From positions 1-27,797 of the forward strand of contig JAEWYL010000329.1 in assembly GCA_023395675.1 (NCBI GenBank): a stretch of 27,797 bases of DNA, in the 5' to 3' direction. Shown here piece after piece: positions 1 through 8,882 of this stretch. Under the pieces are notes generated by a model. It worked only from the letters and a program-made list of their open reading frames with translations. It was not told the DNA's origin and ran no database searches. The translations under genes were made by a program, and so were the position numbers. Position 1 is the stretch's first letter. Every line of letters begins with the position of its first letter. Source of the stretch: Chloroflexota bacterium (GTDB taxonomy: Bacteria; Chloroflexota; Anaerolineae; Anaerolineales; UBA4823).

Positions 1-188
1 TCGTTATAGGCTGGCAGGAGGGCCGCGATGGCAGGCCACGCAGCCCTGGCAGGCCGTGTAGGCAGTTCGGATGAATCCTTGATCGTAACGGGTCTGAACT
101 TCCCCTTGGGTTTGGTCATAAATTTCCCTCCCAGGCCGATTATAACTGATTTCCAAATCCCAGCCGGACACAGGCAGGGACGTCTCCC

Positions 189-197
189 TGGTATAAT
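189..197 (+). promoter_or_regulatory. Extended -10 promoter of the alaS operon
   Basis: The sequence reads TG-G-TATAAT, a perfect -10 hexamer at 192-197 with the TG of an extended -10. I see no good -35 hexamer at the usual 16-18 bp spacing, which fits an extended -10 promoter. Transcription would start near 204 and give a leader of about 28 nt. A GGGAG ribosome site (222-226) lies 5 nt before the ATG at 232. Bases 1-188 upstream contain no gene I can support. Confidence 0.7.
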
Positions 198-231
198 CTA
201 CGGGATACTGCAGAAAAAGTTGGGAGCCAAA

Positions 232-2964
232 ATGAAATCGCCTCAATTATCAGGCGCCAAAATCCGCCAAACCTTTATTGACTTCTTTGTCGAGCACGGA
301 CATACCTTTGTGCCCTCCTCTTCGCTGGTACCCGGGGGAGACCAGACCCTGCTGTTCACCAATGCCGGGATGGTGCAGTTCAAAGATGTCTTCCTGGGCA
401 CCGACAAGCGCCCGTACTCCCGGGCTGCCAATTCTCAGAAGTGCATGCGCGTGGCCGGGAAGCACAACGACCTGGATGACGTCGGCCGGGACAACACCCA
501 CCATACCTTTTTTGAGATGCTGGGCAACTGGTCGTTCGGCGATTACTACAAAAAAGAGGCGATTACCTGGGCCTGGACCCTGCTGACCGAGGTCTGGGGT
601 CTTCCGAAAGACAGGCTGTGGGCCACCTGCTTTCGGGATGAAAAAGGCCAGATCCCGCAGGACGACGAGGCAGCCCAGGCCTGGAGAGAATTTTCGGGGA
701 TCAACCCGGAGCACATCGTGTTCTTCGGCCGTAAGGACAATTTCTGGGAAATGGCCGATACGGGACCCTGCGGGCCCTGCAGCGAGATCCACTTGGATCG
801 CGGCCCCGAAGCCTGCGATAAGCAGGATGAACCGGGACATATCTGCGCCGTGAACGGGGACTGCACCCGTTTCCTGGAGCTCTGGAACCTGGTATTCATC
901 CAGTACAACCGCCTGGGCCCTACCCAGTTGGAACCTCTGCCCCAAAAACATGTGGATACCGGGATGGGTTTCGAGCGCATTGTCTCAGTGCTCCAGGGAG
1001 TGACCTCCAATTACCGCACCGACCTGCTCTGGCCCCTGATCGAGGCGACCCAGGTAATGACCGGGCACAGCGACGAAGAGCGGGAGGAAAATTTCACCCC
1101 TTACCGGGTGATCGCCGATCACGCTCGCGCGGCAGCCTTCCTGATCGCGGACGGGGTTGTCCCCGGAAACACCGGCAGAAACTATATCTGCCGCATGATC
1201 ATCCGGCGCGCAGCCCGTTTCGGAAGCAAAATCGGCCTGAACGAACCCTTCCTGGCCCGCGTGGCAGAGGTTGTGGTCGAGAACTACGGTGGTTTTTACC
1301 CTGAACTGAAGCGCAACCGGCAGGCGATCCTGGACGCCCTCACGCGCGAGGAAAAACGCTTCCAGCGCACGGTTGAGGGCGGCATCTCCAAGCTGGAAAC
1401 CCTGCTGGAGAGGATGAGCCGTTCGGGAGAACGGGTGCTTTCGGGAACGCAGGCCTTCGAGCTGTATGCCACCTACGGCCTCCCCCTGGAGCTGACGCGC
1501 GACGTGGCCCGGGAAAACGATCTGGAGGTGGACGAAGAGGGTTTCCGCCAGGCGATGGAAGCGCACCGCACCGCCTCGGGCGCCGGAGAGGCCTTTGGCG
1601 AGCTGGGCGGCGAGGATGTAGAGCTGTACAATGCTGTCATCCAGCACCTCCAGGCGCAGGACAGGCTGGATGCAAAAGGCGTGCAGCACGACCCGTACAG
1701 CAGCCTGGAGAGTGAGGCCCCGTTGCTGGCCCTGGTGCGGTCAGGGAGCGCCGTGGACCAGGTGAATGAGGGCGACCGGGTGGAGGTGCTTCTGCCTCTG
1801 ACCCCATTTTACGTCGAATCGGGCGGGCAGGTCTCCGACACCGGCTGGATTACCGCGTCTGACGGTTCCTGGGAGATCCAGGTGACGGATATGCGCAAAC
1901 CGGCCGCCGGCGTCATCGTGCACGTGGGCGAGGTGCTGCGCGGCAGCCCCCGGATTCAGGATGCGGCGGTTGCCCGGGTGGATGCCCAGAGGCGCCAGGA
2001 CATCATGCGGAACCATACCGCCACCCACCTGCTGCACGCCGAACTGCGGGCGGTGCTGGGGGAGCACGTGCGCCAGGCGGGTTCGCTGGTGGCTCCAGAC
2101 CGGCTGCGGTTCGACTTCACCCATTCCGAATCCATCCGGCCTGAAGAGCTCGAACGGATCGAGGCAGGGGTGAACCGGGCCATCCTGGGCGACTACAGCC
2201 TGCAGATCACCTTCAAACCGCTCCAGCAGGCGATGAATGAAGGCGCGATGGCGCTGTTTGGTGAGAAGTACGGGGAAACCGTGCGGACCATCGCCATCGG
2301 CCAGCCTGAGACATTCTCCTATGAACTGTGCGGGGGCACCCATGTGGAGGAAACGGGCGATATCGGCCTGTTCCTGATCACGAGCGAGGGAAGCGCGGCA
2401 GCCGGCATCCGGCGGATCGAGGCGGTCACCGGGCGCGGGGCCTACGAGCTCGTCCGGCGCCGCTTTAACACCCTGAAAGCGGCCTCCAGCCGCCTGGCGA
2501 CCACACCGGAGGACCTACCGGAGAAGCTGGAAAGCCTGCTGGAGGAGCTGGACACGACCCGCAAAAGCCTGGCAGCCCAGCGCCGGGCCCTGGCAGCCGC
2601 GGAGTTCACCCGCCTGCTGGAAGACGCCCCAAGGGTTAAAGATACGCCGGTGCTGGCCGCAGCGGTGAATGGGGCGGACGCGGATACTCTGCGAGAGCTG
2701 ACAGACCGCTTCCGGCAGCGCTACCCGAGCGGCGTGGCCCTGCTGGCCTCGGTTCAGGACGGGCGCCCGCTGTTGATTGCGGCGGTTACCGAGGACCTTG
2801 TCAAGCGCGGCCTGCACGCCGGTGAACTGGTAAAATTCGCAGCCGGCCCTCTGGGCGGCGGCGGGGGTGGGCGGCCCACCCTGGCACAGGCCGGAGGCAA
2901 AGACGCCAGCAAACTTGATGAAGCGCTCGCCAGTGCAGCCAGATGGGTGGAAGCGAAATTGTAA
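232..2964 (+). CDS. alaS: Alanine--tRNA ligase
   Basis: This enzyme charges tRNA-Ala with alanine in the cytoplasm and edits mischarged Ser/Gly-tRNA-Ala. The protein is 910 aa, close to the family's usual 870-900. The class II core is clear: motif 1 near residues 35-55, motif 2 (HHTFFEMLGNWSFGDY) at 90-105, and motif 3 (DTGMGFERI) at 242-250. The editing domain carries the zinc and catalytic motifs HTATHLLH (595-602) and CGGTH (700-704). The C-Ala/DHHA1 domain ends with a glycine-rich stretch near 876-890. The frame stays open upstream to 28, but I chose the ATG at 232 because it has GGGAG 5 nt upstream, lies downstream of a TATAAT box, and starts exactly where the family does. Its end overlaps the next gene by 22 nt. 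First gene of a long plus-strand operon. Confidence 0.97.
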   Translation: MKSPQLSGAKIRQTFIDFFVEHGHTFVPSSSLVPGGDQTLLFTNAGMVQFKDVFLGTDKRPYSRAANSQKCMRVAGKHNDLDDVGRDNTHHTFFEMLGNWSFGDYYKKEAITWAWTLLTEVWGLPKDRLWATCFRDEKGQIPQDDEAAQAWREFSGINPEHIVFFGRKDNFWEMADTGPCGPCSEIHLDRGPEACDKQDEPGHICAVNGDCTRFLELWNLVFIQYNRLGPTQLEPLPQKHVDTGMGFERIVSVLQGVTSNYRTDLLWPLIEATQVMTGHSDEEREENFTPYRVIADHARAAAFLIADGVVPGNTGRNYICRMIIRRAARFGSKIGLNEPFLARVAEVVVENYGGFYPELKRNRQAILDALTREEKRFQRTVEGGISKLETLLERMSRSGERVLSGTQAFELYATYGLPLELTRDVARENDLEVDEEGFRQAMEAHRTASGAGEAFGELGGEDVELYNAVIQHLQAQDRLDAKGVQHDPYSSLESEAPLLALVRSGSAVDQVNEGDRVEVLLPLTPFYVESGGQVSDTGWITASDGSWEIQVTDMRKPAAGVIVHVGEVLRGSPRIQDAAVARVDAQRRQDIMRNHTATHLLHAELRAVLGEHVRQAGSLVAPDRLRFDFTHSESIRPEELERIEAGVNRAILGDYSLQITFKPLQQAMNEGAMALFGEKYGETVRTIAIGQPETFSYELCGGTHVEETGDIGLFLITSEGSAAAGIRRIEAVTGRGAYELVRRRFNTLKAASSRLATTPEDLPEKLESLLEELDTTRKSLAAQRRALAAAEFTRLLEDAPRVKDTPVLAAAVNGADADTLRELTDRFRQRYPSGVALLASVQDGRPLLIAAVTEDLVKRGLHAGELVKFAAGPLGGGGGGRPTLAQAGGKDASKLDEALASAARWVEAKL

Positions 2965-5135
2965 GCCCGCCCCAGGAGTTCAGCCGGACTTCCTGGGCCG
3001 TGCAGCCCAGAACGTTCACTTCCGCACTGATCCTGGTATTGATCCTGATCAGTTTTGCGCCGCTCACCCCCTGGCTGGGCTTCTACTGGGACGACTGGCC
3101 CACGCTCTGGTTCCTGAAGTTTCGCGGGCCGGCCGGTTTTATCGAGATCTTTTCGATTGACCGGCCCCTGTTGGGCTATCTCTTTACCGGCACAACCGCC
3201 CTGATCGGAGAGCATCCCCTCGCCTGGCAGGTCTTCGGCCTGATCAGCCGCTGGTTCGCCGCCTTATCCTTCTGGTGGGCGCTGCGCGGGCTGTGGCCTG
3301 CACGCAAATCGCTTGCGCTCTGGGCGGCCCTGCTCTTCGCGGTCTATCCCGGTTTCAAGCAGCAGCCCCTTTCGCTGACCTATTCTCACAGCTGGTTGAT
3401 CCTGGCCGTTTTCCTGCTCTCGCTCGGCATTCAATTGCGGGCAGTGCGGCGAGAGACCGGCCTGCCGGGGCCGAGATGGGCCTGGCTGGCGGGCGCCTGG
3501 GCCCTGTCCTCGCTGGTGATGTTCACCTCCGAGTATTTCTTCGGGCTGGAGGCGCTGCGGCCGGTGCTCCTCCTGATCGTGCTGGCAGGAGAGAAGCGCT
3601 CAAGGGCGGCAGGCGTGCGCCAGGCTCCGGAGGGCGCCGGGAGCCTGCTTCTCCGGGCAGCACGCTCCTGGATCCCCTACCTGGCAAGTATGGCGGCTTT
3701 TCTCTACTGGCGGCTGAGGCTGCACGATACCCCGCGCGGCGATGTGGTCATCCTGGATCAGGTACAGGGTGATCCCGCCGGTTCTATTTCCGCCCTGGCC
3801 TACACGATTGTGTCCGACATCTACGAGGCCGGTCTGGCCGCCTGGGGGGAGGCATTTGGCCTGCGGCGCCTGTCCGGGCTGGAGCCATCGTTCCTTGTCG
3901 GTTTTGGGCTGGTAGCGCTCGCTTCGGCGCTGACAACCTGGTTTCTGGTCACGCGCTCATACGTCCCGGAACGGGAGACCGAGAGCGAAGCCGGGCCTCC
4001 GCCTGTTTTTGGACCCGGGCCGGAGAGAAGGCCGGGCTCGGGCTTCTCTGAGGGGCTGCAGGCAGCGGCGCTGGGGCTCCTGGCGCTCTTTGTCGCGGGC
4101 TGGCCTTTTTGGACCACGGGCCTGCCCATCGGGCTCACTTTCCCCTTCGACCGCTTTCTGCTGGCCATGATGCCCGGGGCTGCCCTGCTGGGCGCCGGTG
4201 TCGCCCGCCTGCTCCCTGTCTTCAAGCTTTGGGGCAGGCCGGACCGGCCCCTCCTGCAAGCCGCTGGACTGGCGCTGCTGGCGGGAGCGGCTGCCGGGAG
4301 CAATTTCTACAACGCCGTTCAGTACCGGCAGGAATGGTTTGACCAGCAGGCGTTCTTCTGGCAGTTGAGCTGGCGTGCCCCGGAGATCGAACCGGGGACA
4401 ACCCTGCTCACCTCCGAACTGCCGCACCGGCGCTCCAGCGACTACACCCTTTCAGCCCCTCTGAACTGGACGTACCGTCCTGACGGAATCCCCGATCAAC
4501 TGCCTTATTTCTTGATTGATATTGGATCTCGCCTGGACACCGGCCCCGAGGAGATGCGGGAAGAACAGGCGATCGAGCTCCCATACCGGACAAGCAGCTT
4601 TTCCGGGAGCACCGGCCAGGCTGTGGTTCTGTTCTACGCTCCGCCGCGCTGCCTGCGGGTGGTCGAGCCGGAACGGGATCTCCTGGTGCCTCGCAAGCCG
4701 AAGTTTATAGACGTTGCCATGCCGCTTTCCAGGGTAGATTTGATCTCGAACGCAGAGACTGCCGTCGCCCCGCCGCCGGTGCTAGGGCCCGAGCCGGAGC
4801 ACGGATGGTGCTATTACTTCGAGAAAGCCGACCTGGCCCGCCAGACAGACCAGTGGCCGGAGCTGCAGGCGTTGGCGGAAGAGGTCGAGCGTCTTGGCCT
4901 GGCGCCAGGAGACCGGGAAGCGGATGAATGGAGCCCCTTTATCACCGGTTATGCTCAAAACGGAGACTGGCAGAGTGCAGTAGAATTAACACGCAGGGCC
5001 TATCAGGCCAATACAAAGCTGAGCGATTATTACTGCCTGCAGTGGCGCTACCTGTTCCAGGATACCCCTCCTTCCAATGAGCGCGCGCAGGCCTCCCGCA
5101 AGATCGAAGCAGAGCTGGGATGCCGCTTTCCATGA
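2943..5135 (+). CDS. Polytopic membrane protein, GT-C glycosyltransferase-like, with C-terminal helical domain
   Basis: I cannot assign this 730-aa protein to a named family with certainty. It has many hydrophobic segments, the first at about residues 27-45. That segment is followed at once by FYWDDWP (W49-D50-D51-W52), an acidic pair in the first outer loop such as GT-C lipid-linked-sugar transferases carry. Further membrane segments extend to about residue 460. The rest is soluble, and its last ~110 residues look like helical TPR-type repeats (for example near FITGYAQNGDWQSAVELTRR). The start ATG lies inside the end of alaS (22-nt overlap) and has no Shine-Dalgarno, so translation is probably coupled. 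The stop overlaps the next gene's ATG. The adjoining GT2 enzyme, of the polyprenyl-phosphate sugar synthase type, would supply a lipid-linked donor sugar. Role inferred; membrane location fairly sure. Confidence 0.8.
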   Translation: MGGSEIVSPPQEFSRTSWAVQPRTFTSALILVLILISFAPLTPWLGFYWDDWPTLWFLKFRGPAGFIEIFSIDRPLLGYLFTGTTALIGEHPLAWQVFGLISRWFAALSFWWALRGLWPARKSLALWAALLFAVYPGFKQQPLSLTYSHSWLILAVFLLSLGIQLRAVRRETGLPGPRWAWLAGAWALSSLVMFTSEYFFGLEALRPVLLLIVLAGEKRSRAAGVRQAPEGAGSLLLRAARSWIPYLASMAAFLYWRLRLHDTPRGDVVILDQVQGDPAGSISALAYTIVSDIYEAGLAAWGEAFGLRRLSGLEPSFLVGFGLVALASALTTWFLVTRSYVPERETESEAGPPPVFGPGPERRPGSGFSEGLQAAALGLLALFVAGWPFWTTGLPIGLTFPFDRFLLAMMPGAALLGAGVARLLPVFKLWGRPDRPLLQAAGLALLAGAAAGSNFYNAVQYRQEWFDQQAFFWQLSWRAPEIEPGTTLLTSELPHRRSSDYTLSAPLNWTYRPDGIPDQLPYFLIDIGSRLDTGPEEMREEQAIELPYRTSSFSGSTGQAVVLFYAPPRCLRVVEPERDLLVPRKPKFIDVAMPLSRVDLISNAETAVAPPPVLGPEPEHGWCYYFEKADLARQTDQWPELQALAEEVERLGLAPGDREADEWSPFITGYAQNGDWQSAVELTRRAYQANTKLSDYYCLQWRYLFQDTPPSNERAQASRKIEAELGCRFP

Positions 5136-6088
5136 ATGGCTCGATCGTAATCCCCGTTTATAACAGCCAGGCCTCTCTCGCGCCCCTGCTGGAGCGGCTT
5201 CAGACCGTCCTGCCGGGAATCTTCTCCGAATTTGAAATCATCCTGGTGGACGACGGCAGCCAGGACCGGAGCTGGGAGACCATCCTCCGGCTCCGCAGGC
5301 TTTATCCTGCCCTGCGCAGCCTGCGCCTGATGCGCAACTACGGGCAGCACAACGCCCTGCTCTGCGGTATCCGCGTCGCGCGCTATGAGCTGGTCGTCAC
5401 CCTCGACGATGATCTCCAGCACCCGCCCGAGGAGATCCCCTTGCTGCTCGAGAAGCTGAATGAGGGCTATGACGTGGTCTACGGCACGCCGCAGAGCGAA
5501 CAGCACGGCCTGTGGCGCGACCTGGCCTCGCGCGTGACCAAACTGGCCCTTCAAAGCGCCATGGGCGCTCGCACAGCCCGGAGCGTGAGCGCCTTTCGTG
5601 TGTTTCGCACCCAGGTACGGGATGCGTTTGCCGGATACCAGAACTCCTTCGTCTCGATTGACGTGCTGCTCACCTGGGGGACCACCCGGTTTGCCTCCGT
5701 CCCGGTCCGGCATGAAAAGCGCGTCTTCGGGGAATCCAACTACACCTTCCGCAAACTGCTGCGTCATGCCATGAATATGGTCACAGGCTTCAGCACCCTG
5801 CCCCTGCAGCTGGCAAGCCTGATGGGGTTTGCCTTCGCCATTTTTGGCCTGCTGGTGCTGGTGTATGTGGTTGGCCGCTACCTCATTCAAGGAGGCAGTG
5901 TGCCGGGCTTCCCCTTCCTGGCCTCCACCATCGCCATCTTCTCGGGTGTGCAGTTGTTCGCCCTGGGGATTATCGGCGAATACCTGGCGCGAATGCATTT
6001 CCGGCTGATGGACCGCCCGCCCTATGTAGTGGATCCTGGACCGCAGGAACAGGTCTCCGAGGAGGCCGTCATGGAGCTGAACGAATGA
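5132..6088 (+). CDS. GT2 family glycosyltransferase (DPM1/ArnC/GtrB-like)
   Basis: Likely transfers a sugar from a nucleotide sugar to polyprenyl phosphate on the inner face of the membrane. Of 318 residues, the N-terminal GT-A domain has VDDGS at 39-43 and the metal-binding run DDDLQH at 92-97, typical of dolichol-phosphate-mannose-synthase relatives. Two transmembrane helices follow at about 225-260 and 265-295, the arrangement of ArnC and GtrB. I chose the ATG at 5132, which forms an ATGA overlap with the upstream stop. A second in-frame ATG at 5120 would add four residues, but the nearest purine-rich stretch sits directly against it. The pairing with the preceding membrane protein suggests a two-step glycosylation system: lipid-linked donor made here, transfer outside by the GT-C-like protein. 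The sugar and the acceptor cannot be read from the sequence. Confidence 0.93.
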   Translation: MNGSIVIPVYNSQASLAPLLERLQTVLPGIFSEFEIILVDDGSQDRSWETILRLRRLYPALRSLRLMRNYGQHNALLCGIRVARYELVVTLDDDLQHPPEEIPLLLEKLNEGYDVVYGTPQSEQHGLWRDLASRVTKLALQSAMGARTARSVSAFRVFRTQVRDAFAGYQNSFVSIDVLLTWGTTRFASVPVRHEKRVFGESNYTFRKLLRHAMNMVTGFSTLPLQLASLMGFAFAIFGLLVLVYVVGRYLIQGGSVPGFPFLASTIAIFSGVQLFALGIIGEYLARMHFRLMDRPPYVVDPGPQEQVSEEAVMELNE

Positions 6089-6123
6089 ACGAGGCCCCAA
6101 CCCCACGGGAGACATCCAGGTGA
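6085..6123 (+). CDS. 12-codon linker ORF coupling GT2 to GNAT
   Basis: A very short ORF (MNEAPTPRETSR) starts with an ATG that overlaps the GT2 stop (ATGA at 6085-6088). It ends with a TGA that overlaps the GTG start of the acetyltransferase (GTGA at 6120-6123). The GGGAGA ribosome site of the next gene lies inside it (6107-6112). The sequence shows this arrangement directly. Whether it is translated, or serves as a re-initiation relay between the two genes, is inference. It is too short for coding statistics. Confidence 0.35.
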   Translation: MNEAPTPRETSR

Positions 6124-6902
6124 GCCAATCATCTGCGGAGCTGTGCCAGTTTCTGCCCTGGGACACGAACCTGTTCGGTGTGCGAATCGCCAGGGCAAAT
6201 TTCCACCGCCTGACTCCGACCACGATGAACCAGGCCTTCCAATGGTGCCAGGATAACGCCATTGACTGCCTGTACTTCCTGGCCGAGGCGGAAATGGAAA
6301 CCATTCGTTGCGCGGAGGAGCACGGCTTCCGGATGGTTGACGTGCGCGTCACACTGGAACAGCGCCTCCATTCCGAAAGCCGGGCGCTCTCTGAGACAGG
6401 CGGCGAGTTCACCATGCGCCCTGCGGTTCTGAGCGATCTCCCAGACCTGAAGTATATAGCCCGGGACAGCTATATCTACTCGCGCTTCTACTCTGACCCC
6501 TGTTTTCCCCGCTGGGCCTGCCAGAAGCTGTACGAAACCTGGATCGAAAACAGCGTGAAGGGCAGATCCGGCCTCGTCCTGGCTGCGGTTGAGCCTGCTG
6601 AGGGTGAGCGCCCCGAGCAGGTTCTTGGCTTCCTCACCTGCGAGATCAACGAACCGGGGCAGGGGCAGTTTGGGCTGGCCGGGGTTGGTCCGGCGTACCG
6701 CAGCCGGGGGATCGGGCGGCGGCTGGTGGAAAAGGGGCTGTCCTGGTTTAGCGAGAATGGGGTGGAACAGGTCAAGATCGTGACCCAGGGCCGCAACCTG
6801 GCTTCACAGCGGCTGTTCCAGCGCGCCGGCTTCATCACCGCCTCGATACAGTTCTGGTACCACCGCTGGTTTACTCCCTGCCGTCCGGAGGAAACGGCGT
6901 GA
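6120..6902 (+). CDS. GNAT family N-acetyltransferase (WecD-like N-terminus)
   Basis: Probably acetylates an amino group using acetyl-CoA. The 260-aa protein opens with FLPWDTNLFGVRIAR (residues 11-25), which resembles the start of WecD-type sugar acetyltransferases (dTDP-fucosamine acetyltransferase). The acetyl-CoA loop VGPAYRSRGIGRRL lies at 189-202, followed by the usual NLASQRLFQRAGF near 226-238. The GTG start has GGGAGA 7 nt upstream. The stop overlaps the next start (GTGA). Position directly after a lipid-sugar glycosyltransferase suggests it modifies an amino sugar in the same glycan pathway, but the substrate is inferred from context and the N-terminal likeness only. Confidence 0.85.
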   Translation: MSQSSAELCQFLPWDTNLFGVRIARANFHRLTPTTMNQAFQWCQDNAIDCLYFLAEAEMETIRCAEEHGFRMVDVRVTLEQRLHSESRALSETGGEFTMRPAVLSDLPDLKYIARDSYIYSRFYSDPCFPRWACQKLYETWIENSVKGRSGLVLAAVEPAEGERPEQVLGFLTCEINEPGQGQFGLAGVGPAYRSRGIGRRLVEKGLSWFSENGVEQVKIVTQGRNLASQRLFQRAGFITASIQFWYHRWFTPCRPEETA

Positions 6903-8422
6903 AAACCCAGATCCTGCACCTGGAGCCTCACGATGACACCACCTCCACCCGCGATAAGATGGGGTGGAGCCAGGCAGGGCGAATCCTGATGATCTGGCCC
7001 GACCGCGGGCGGCTGCTCAACCGCAAACTCGACCTGGTGCTGATCCTGCGCCACAGCGCCAGGATCGGCGCGCAGGTGGCGCTGGTTACGCAGGACCCTG
7101 AAGTGCGCTCGAATGCGAGAGAGCTGGGGATTCCGGTCTTCAAAAACCCGCGCCAGGCGCAGAAACGGTCCTGGAATACAGGCCGGCGCAGGCGCTGGCA
7201 GTACAGGCCTTACCAGCCGCCCAAAGAGCCTCATATCCGTCCGGATCTGGAGGCGCTGCGCCGAGATGCCCACCCGCGCGGGTTAAACCTGCTGGCCCGG
7301 CCCTGGGTGCGCCTGCTGCTGTTCACGGCTGCCGTCGCGGCCGTCCTGGGGATCAGCGCCCTGCTCATCCCCGGGGCAGAGATTCACCTGGAACCCCAGC
7401 ACCAGGTTCAGAACTTTTCACAGGAGGTGCTGGCTGCTGCGGATGGGGAGCAGGGCCGCCTGCCCATCCGGCAGCTGCAGGTAAGCCTGGAGGGCGTGCT
7501 GGAACGGCCCGTAACGGGCGCTATGAAGGTACCCAACCGGTTCGCGGCGGGCGAGGTGGTATTCACCAACCTGACCCTGGAACCGGTGCGCATCCCGACT
7601 GGGACGGTGGTATCCACCCTGCCGGAAGACGGTGACGAACCGGTGCGGTTCGAGGTCAGCCGGGGAGGGACGGCGCCTGCCGGTCCGGGTACCAGCCTGG
7701 TCCTGCCTGTGCGCGCTGTGCTTCCCGGACCGGAGAGCAACCTGCCTGCCGGGCGGCTGGTGGCGCTCGAGAATAACCTGGGCTTGAGCCTGACAGCGAA
7801 CAACCCCAGGCCCGCAACGGGAGGCACGGATACCAGCGTGCCGGCTCCCACCCGGGCGGATTACGAGGCGTTGGAAGCGGAACTTGAGAAGAGCCTGGCC
7901 TCCAGTTCCCTGGGGGAAGCCCGGAAAAGCCTCACCTCAGGCGACCTGCTCCTGACCGATGAGGCCATCCAGGCCCGGGTGACGGCACGCGATTTTGAAC
8001 CGGCTCAACCACAGCCGTCCGAGAAATTGACACTGCGCCTGCGGATCGAATTCGAGTTCCTAAGCGTCGGTTATGCGGACATGCTCGCATTTGCGGAAAA
8101 CTCGCTGGACCGGGGCCTGCCGGGAGGCTACAGCCCCGTCCCCGGCAGCCTCGAGGTGGATGCTGCCCCAGTCGCCTCTCCGGATGGAGAGACCTATCGC
8201 ATCCGGCTGGAAGCCCGGCGTAAGCTGAAAGCGCAGCTTTCCGAACAGGAGGCGGTACGGCTGGCTCTGGGGCAGCCCCGAGACGGCGTGGAGGCCAGAC
8301 TGGCGTCCGCGCTGCCCCTCGCGAACCCACCGGTGGTGCAGGTTTTTCCGTCCGGGTGGCCGCGCCTGCCGGTGCTGCCGTTTCGTATTCAGGTGTTCGA
8401 ACCGGGAAACTCCGGAGAATAG
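6899..8422 (+). CDS. Baseplate J-like domain membrane protein
   Basis: A 507-aa single-pass membrane protein of unknown function. Residues about 27-85 form a small alpha/beta domain with the pattern ILMIWPDRGRLL...ALVTQDPEVRSNARELGIPVF, followed by a basic linker (GRRRRW near 96-100). One transmembrane helix lies at about 137-157. The long C-terminal part (about 160-507) would then be outside the membrane and looks like the baseplate J/gp47-like proteins reported in many Chloroflexota, with no other phage gene nearby. Start GTG overlaps the upstream stop. Followed after 19 nt by ruvX. The phage-derived family name should not be read as evidence for a prophage or contractile machine here. Function unknown; an envelope role is inferred from topology and from mltG two genes downstream. 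Confidence 0.72.
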   Translation: MKTQILHLEPHDDTTSTRDKMGWSQAGRILMIWPDRGRLLNRKLDLVLILRHSARIGAQVALVTQDPEVRSNARELGIPVFKNPRQAQKRSWNTGRRRRWQYRPYQPPKEPHIRPDLEALRRDAHPRGLNLLARPWVRLLLFTAAVAAVLGISALLIPGAEIHLEPQHQVQNFSQEVLAAADGEQGRLPIRQLQVSLEGVLERPVTGAMKVPNRFAAGEVVFTNLTLEPVRIPTGTVVSTLPEDGDEPVRFEVSRGGTAPAGPGTSLVLPVRAVLPGPESNLPAGRLVALENNLGLSLTANNPRPATGGTDTSVPAPTRADYEALEAELEKSLASSSLGEARKSLTSGDLLLTDEAIQARVTARDFEPAQPQPSEKLTLRLRIEFEFLSVGYADMLAFAENSLDRGLPGGYSPVPGSLEVDAAPVASPDGETYRIRLEARRKLKAQLSEQEAVRLALGQPRDGVEARLASALPLANPPVVQVFPSGWPRLPVLPFRIQVFEPGNSGE

Positions 8423-8441
8423 TGGAAGCGGCTTAAGGCTG

Positions 8442-8882
8442 ATGAAGGTGCTTGCAGTAGACCCGGGAGAAAAGCGGATCGGGATCGCACTCAGCGACCC
8501 GACCGGTACGATTGCCAGCCCGCTCACGGTGCTGGCGCACGCCTCACGCACCGTAGACGCAGCAGCCATCGCCCAGCTTGCCGCCGAGCACGGTGCTGAG
8601 ATGATCGTAGTGGGGCAGGCGCTGGACGCCGAGAACCAACCCACCTTGCAGAGCCGCCGCGCCGCCCGGCTGGCAGGATCGATCCGGGGGCAGACTTCCC
8701 TGCCGGTGGTCCTGTGGGACGAGAGCGGCAGCACCCAGGCAGCCCGCTCAGCCCGCATTGCGATGGGGGTATCGCGTAAGAAGCGGCGCGGGCACATGGA
8801 CGACCTGGCAGCCGCCGTCATTCTGCAAGATTACCTGGATGCACAGGCTGGAAAACCGGGTTTTGGGATCAACAACCAATGA
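8442..8882 (+). CDS. ruvX: Putative Holliday junction resolvase RuvX/YqgF
   Basis: RNase H-fold nuclease of the YqgF family, implicated in Holliday junction resolution and in pre-16S rRNA 5' end processing. At 146 aa it has the normal family length. Acidic active-site positions are visible: D7 in LAVDPGEKRIGIALSD, the WDESGST segment at 92-98 (family DERxTT), and D120/D121 in HMDDLAAAVILQDYLD. The usual VGLP loop is replaced by VGQALDAENQP at 57-67 and the Arg of DER is Ser, so it is somewhat divergent. ATG follows an AAGG about 5 nt upstream. The stop overlaps the mltG start as ATGA. The ruvX-mltG pair is a common neighbourhood in bacteria. Confidence 0.94.
   Translation: MKVLAVDPGEKRIGIALSDPTGTIASPLTVLAHASRTVDAAAIAQLAAEHGAEMIVVGQALDAENQPTLQSRRAARLAGSIRGQTSLPVVLWDESGSTQAARSARIAMGVSRKKRRGHMDDLAAAVILQDYLDAQAGKPGFGINNQ

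Noticed and set aside
28..231. 68-codon in-frame extension upstream of alaS
   Set aside because: The extension does not look like AlaRS, the TATAAT promoter lies inside it, and ATG 232 has a ribosome site at the right distance.
4..246. 80-codon minus-strand ORF at the left edge with a Cys-rich end (CQGCVACH)
   Set aside because: It starts with TTG without a clear ribosome site, has mixed third-position GC unlike the GC-rich third positions of neighbouring genes, and lies across the alaS promoter and first codons. I cannot exclude a small zinc-binding protein, but support is too weak.
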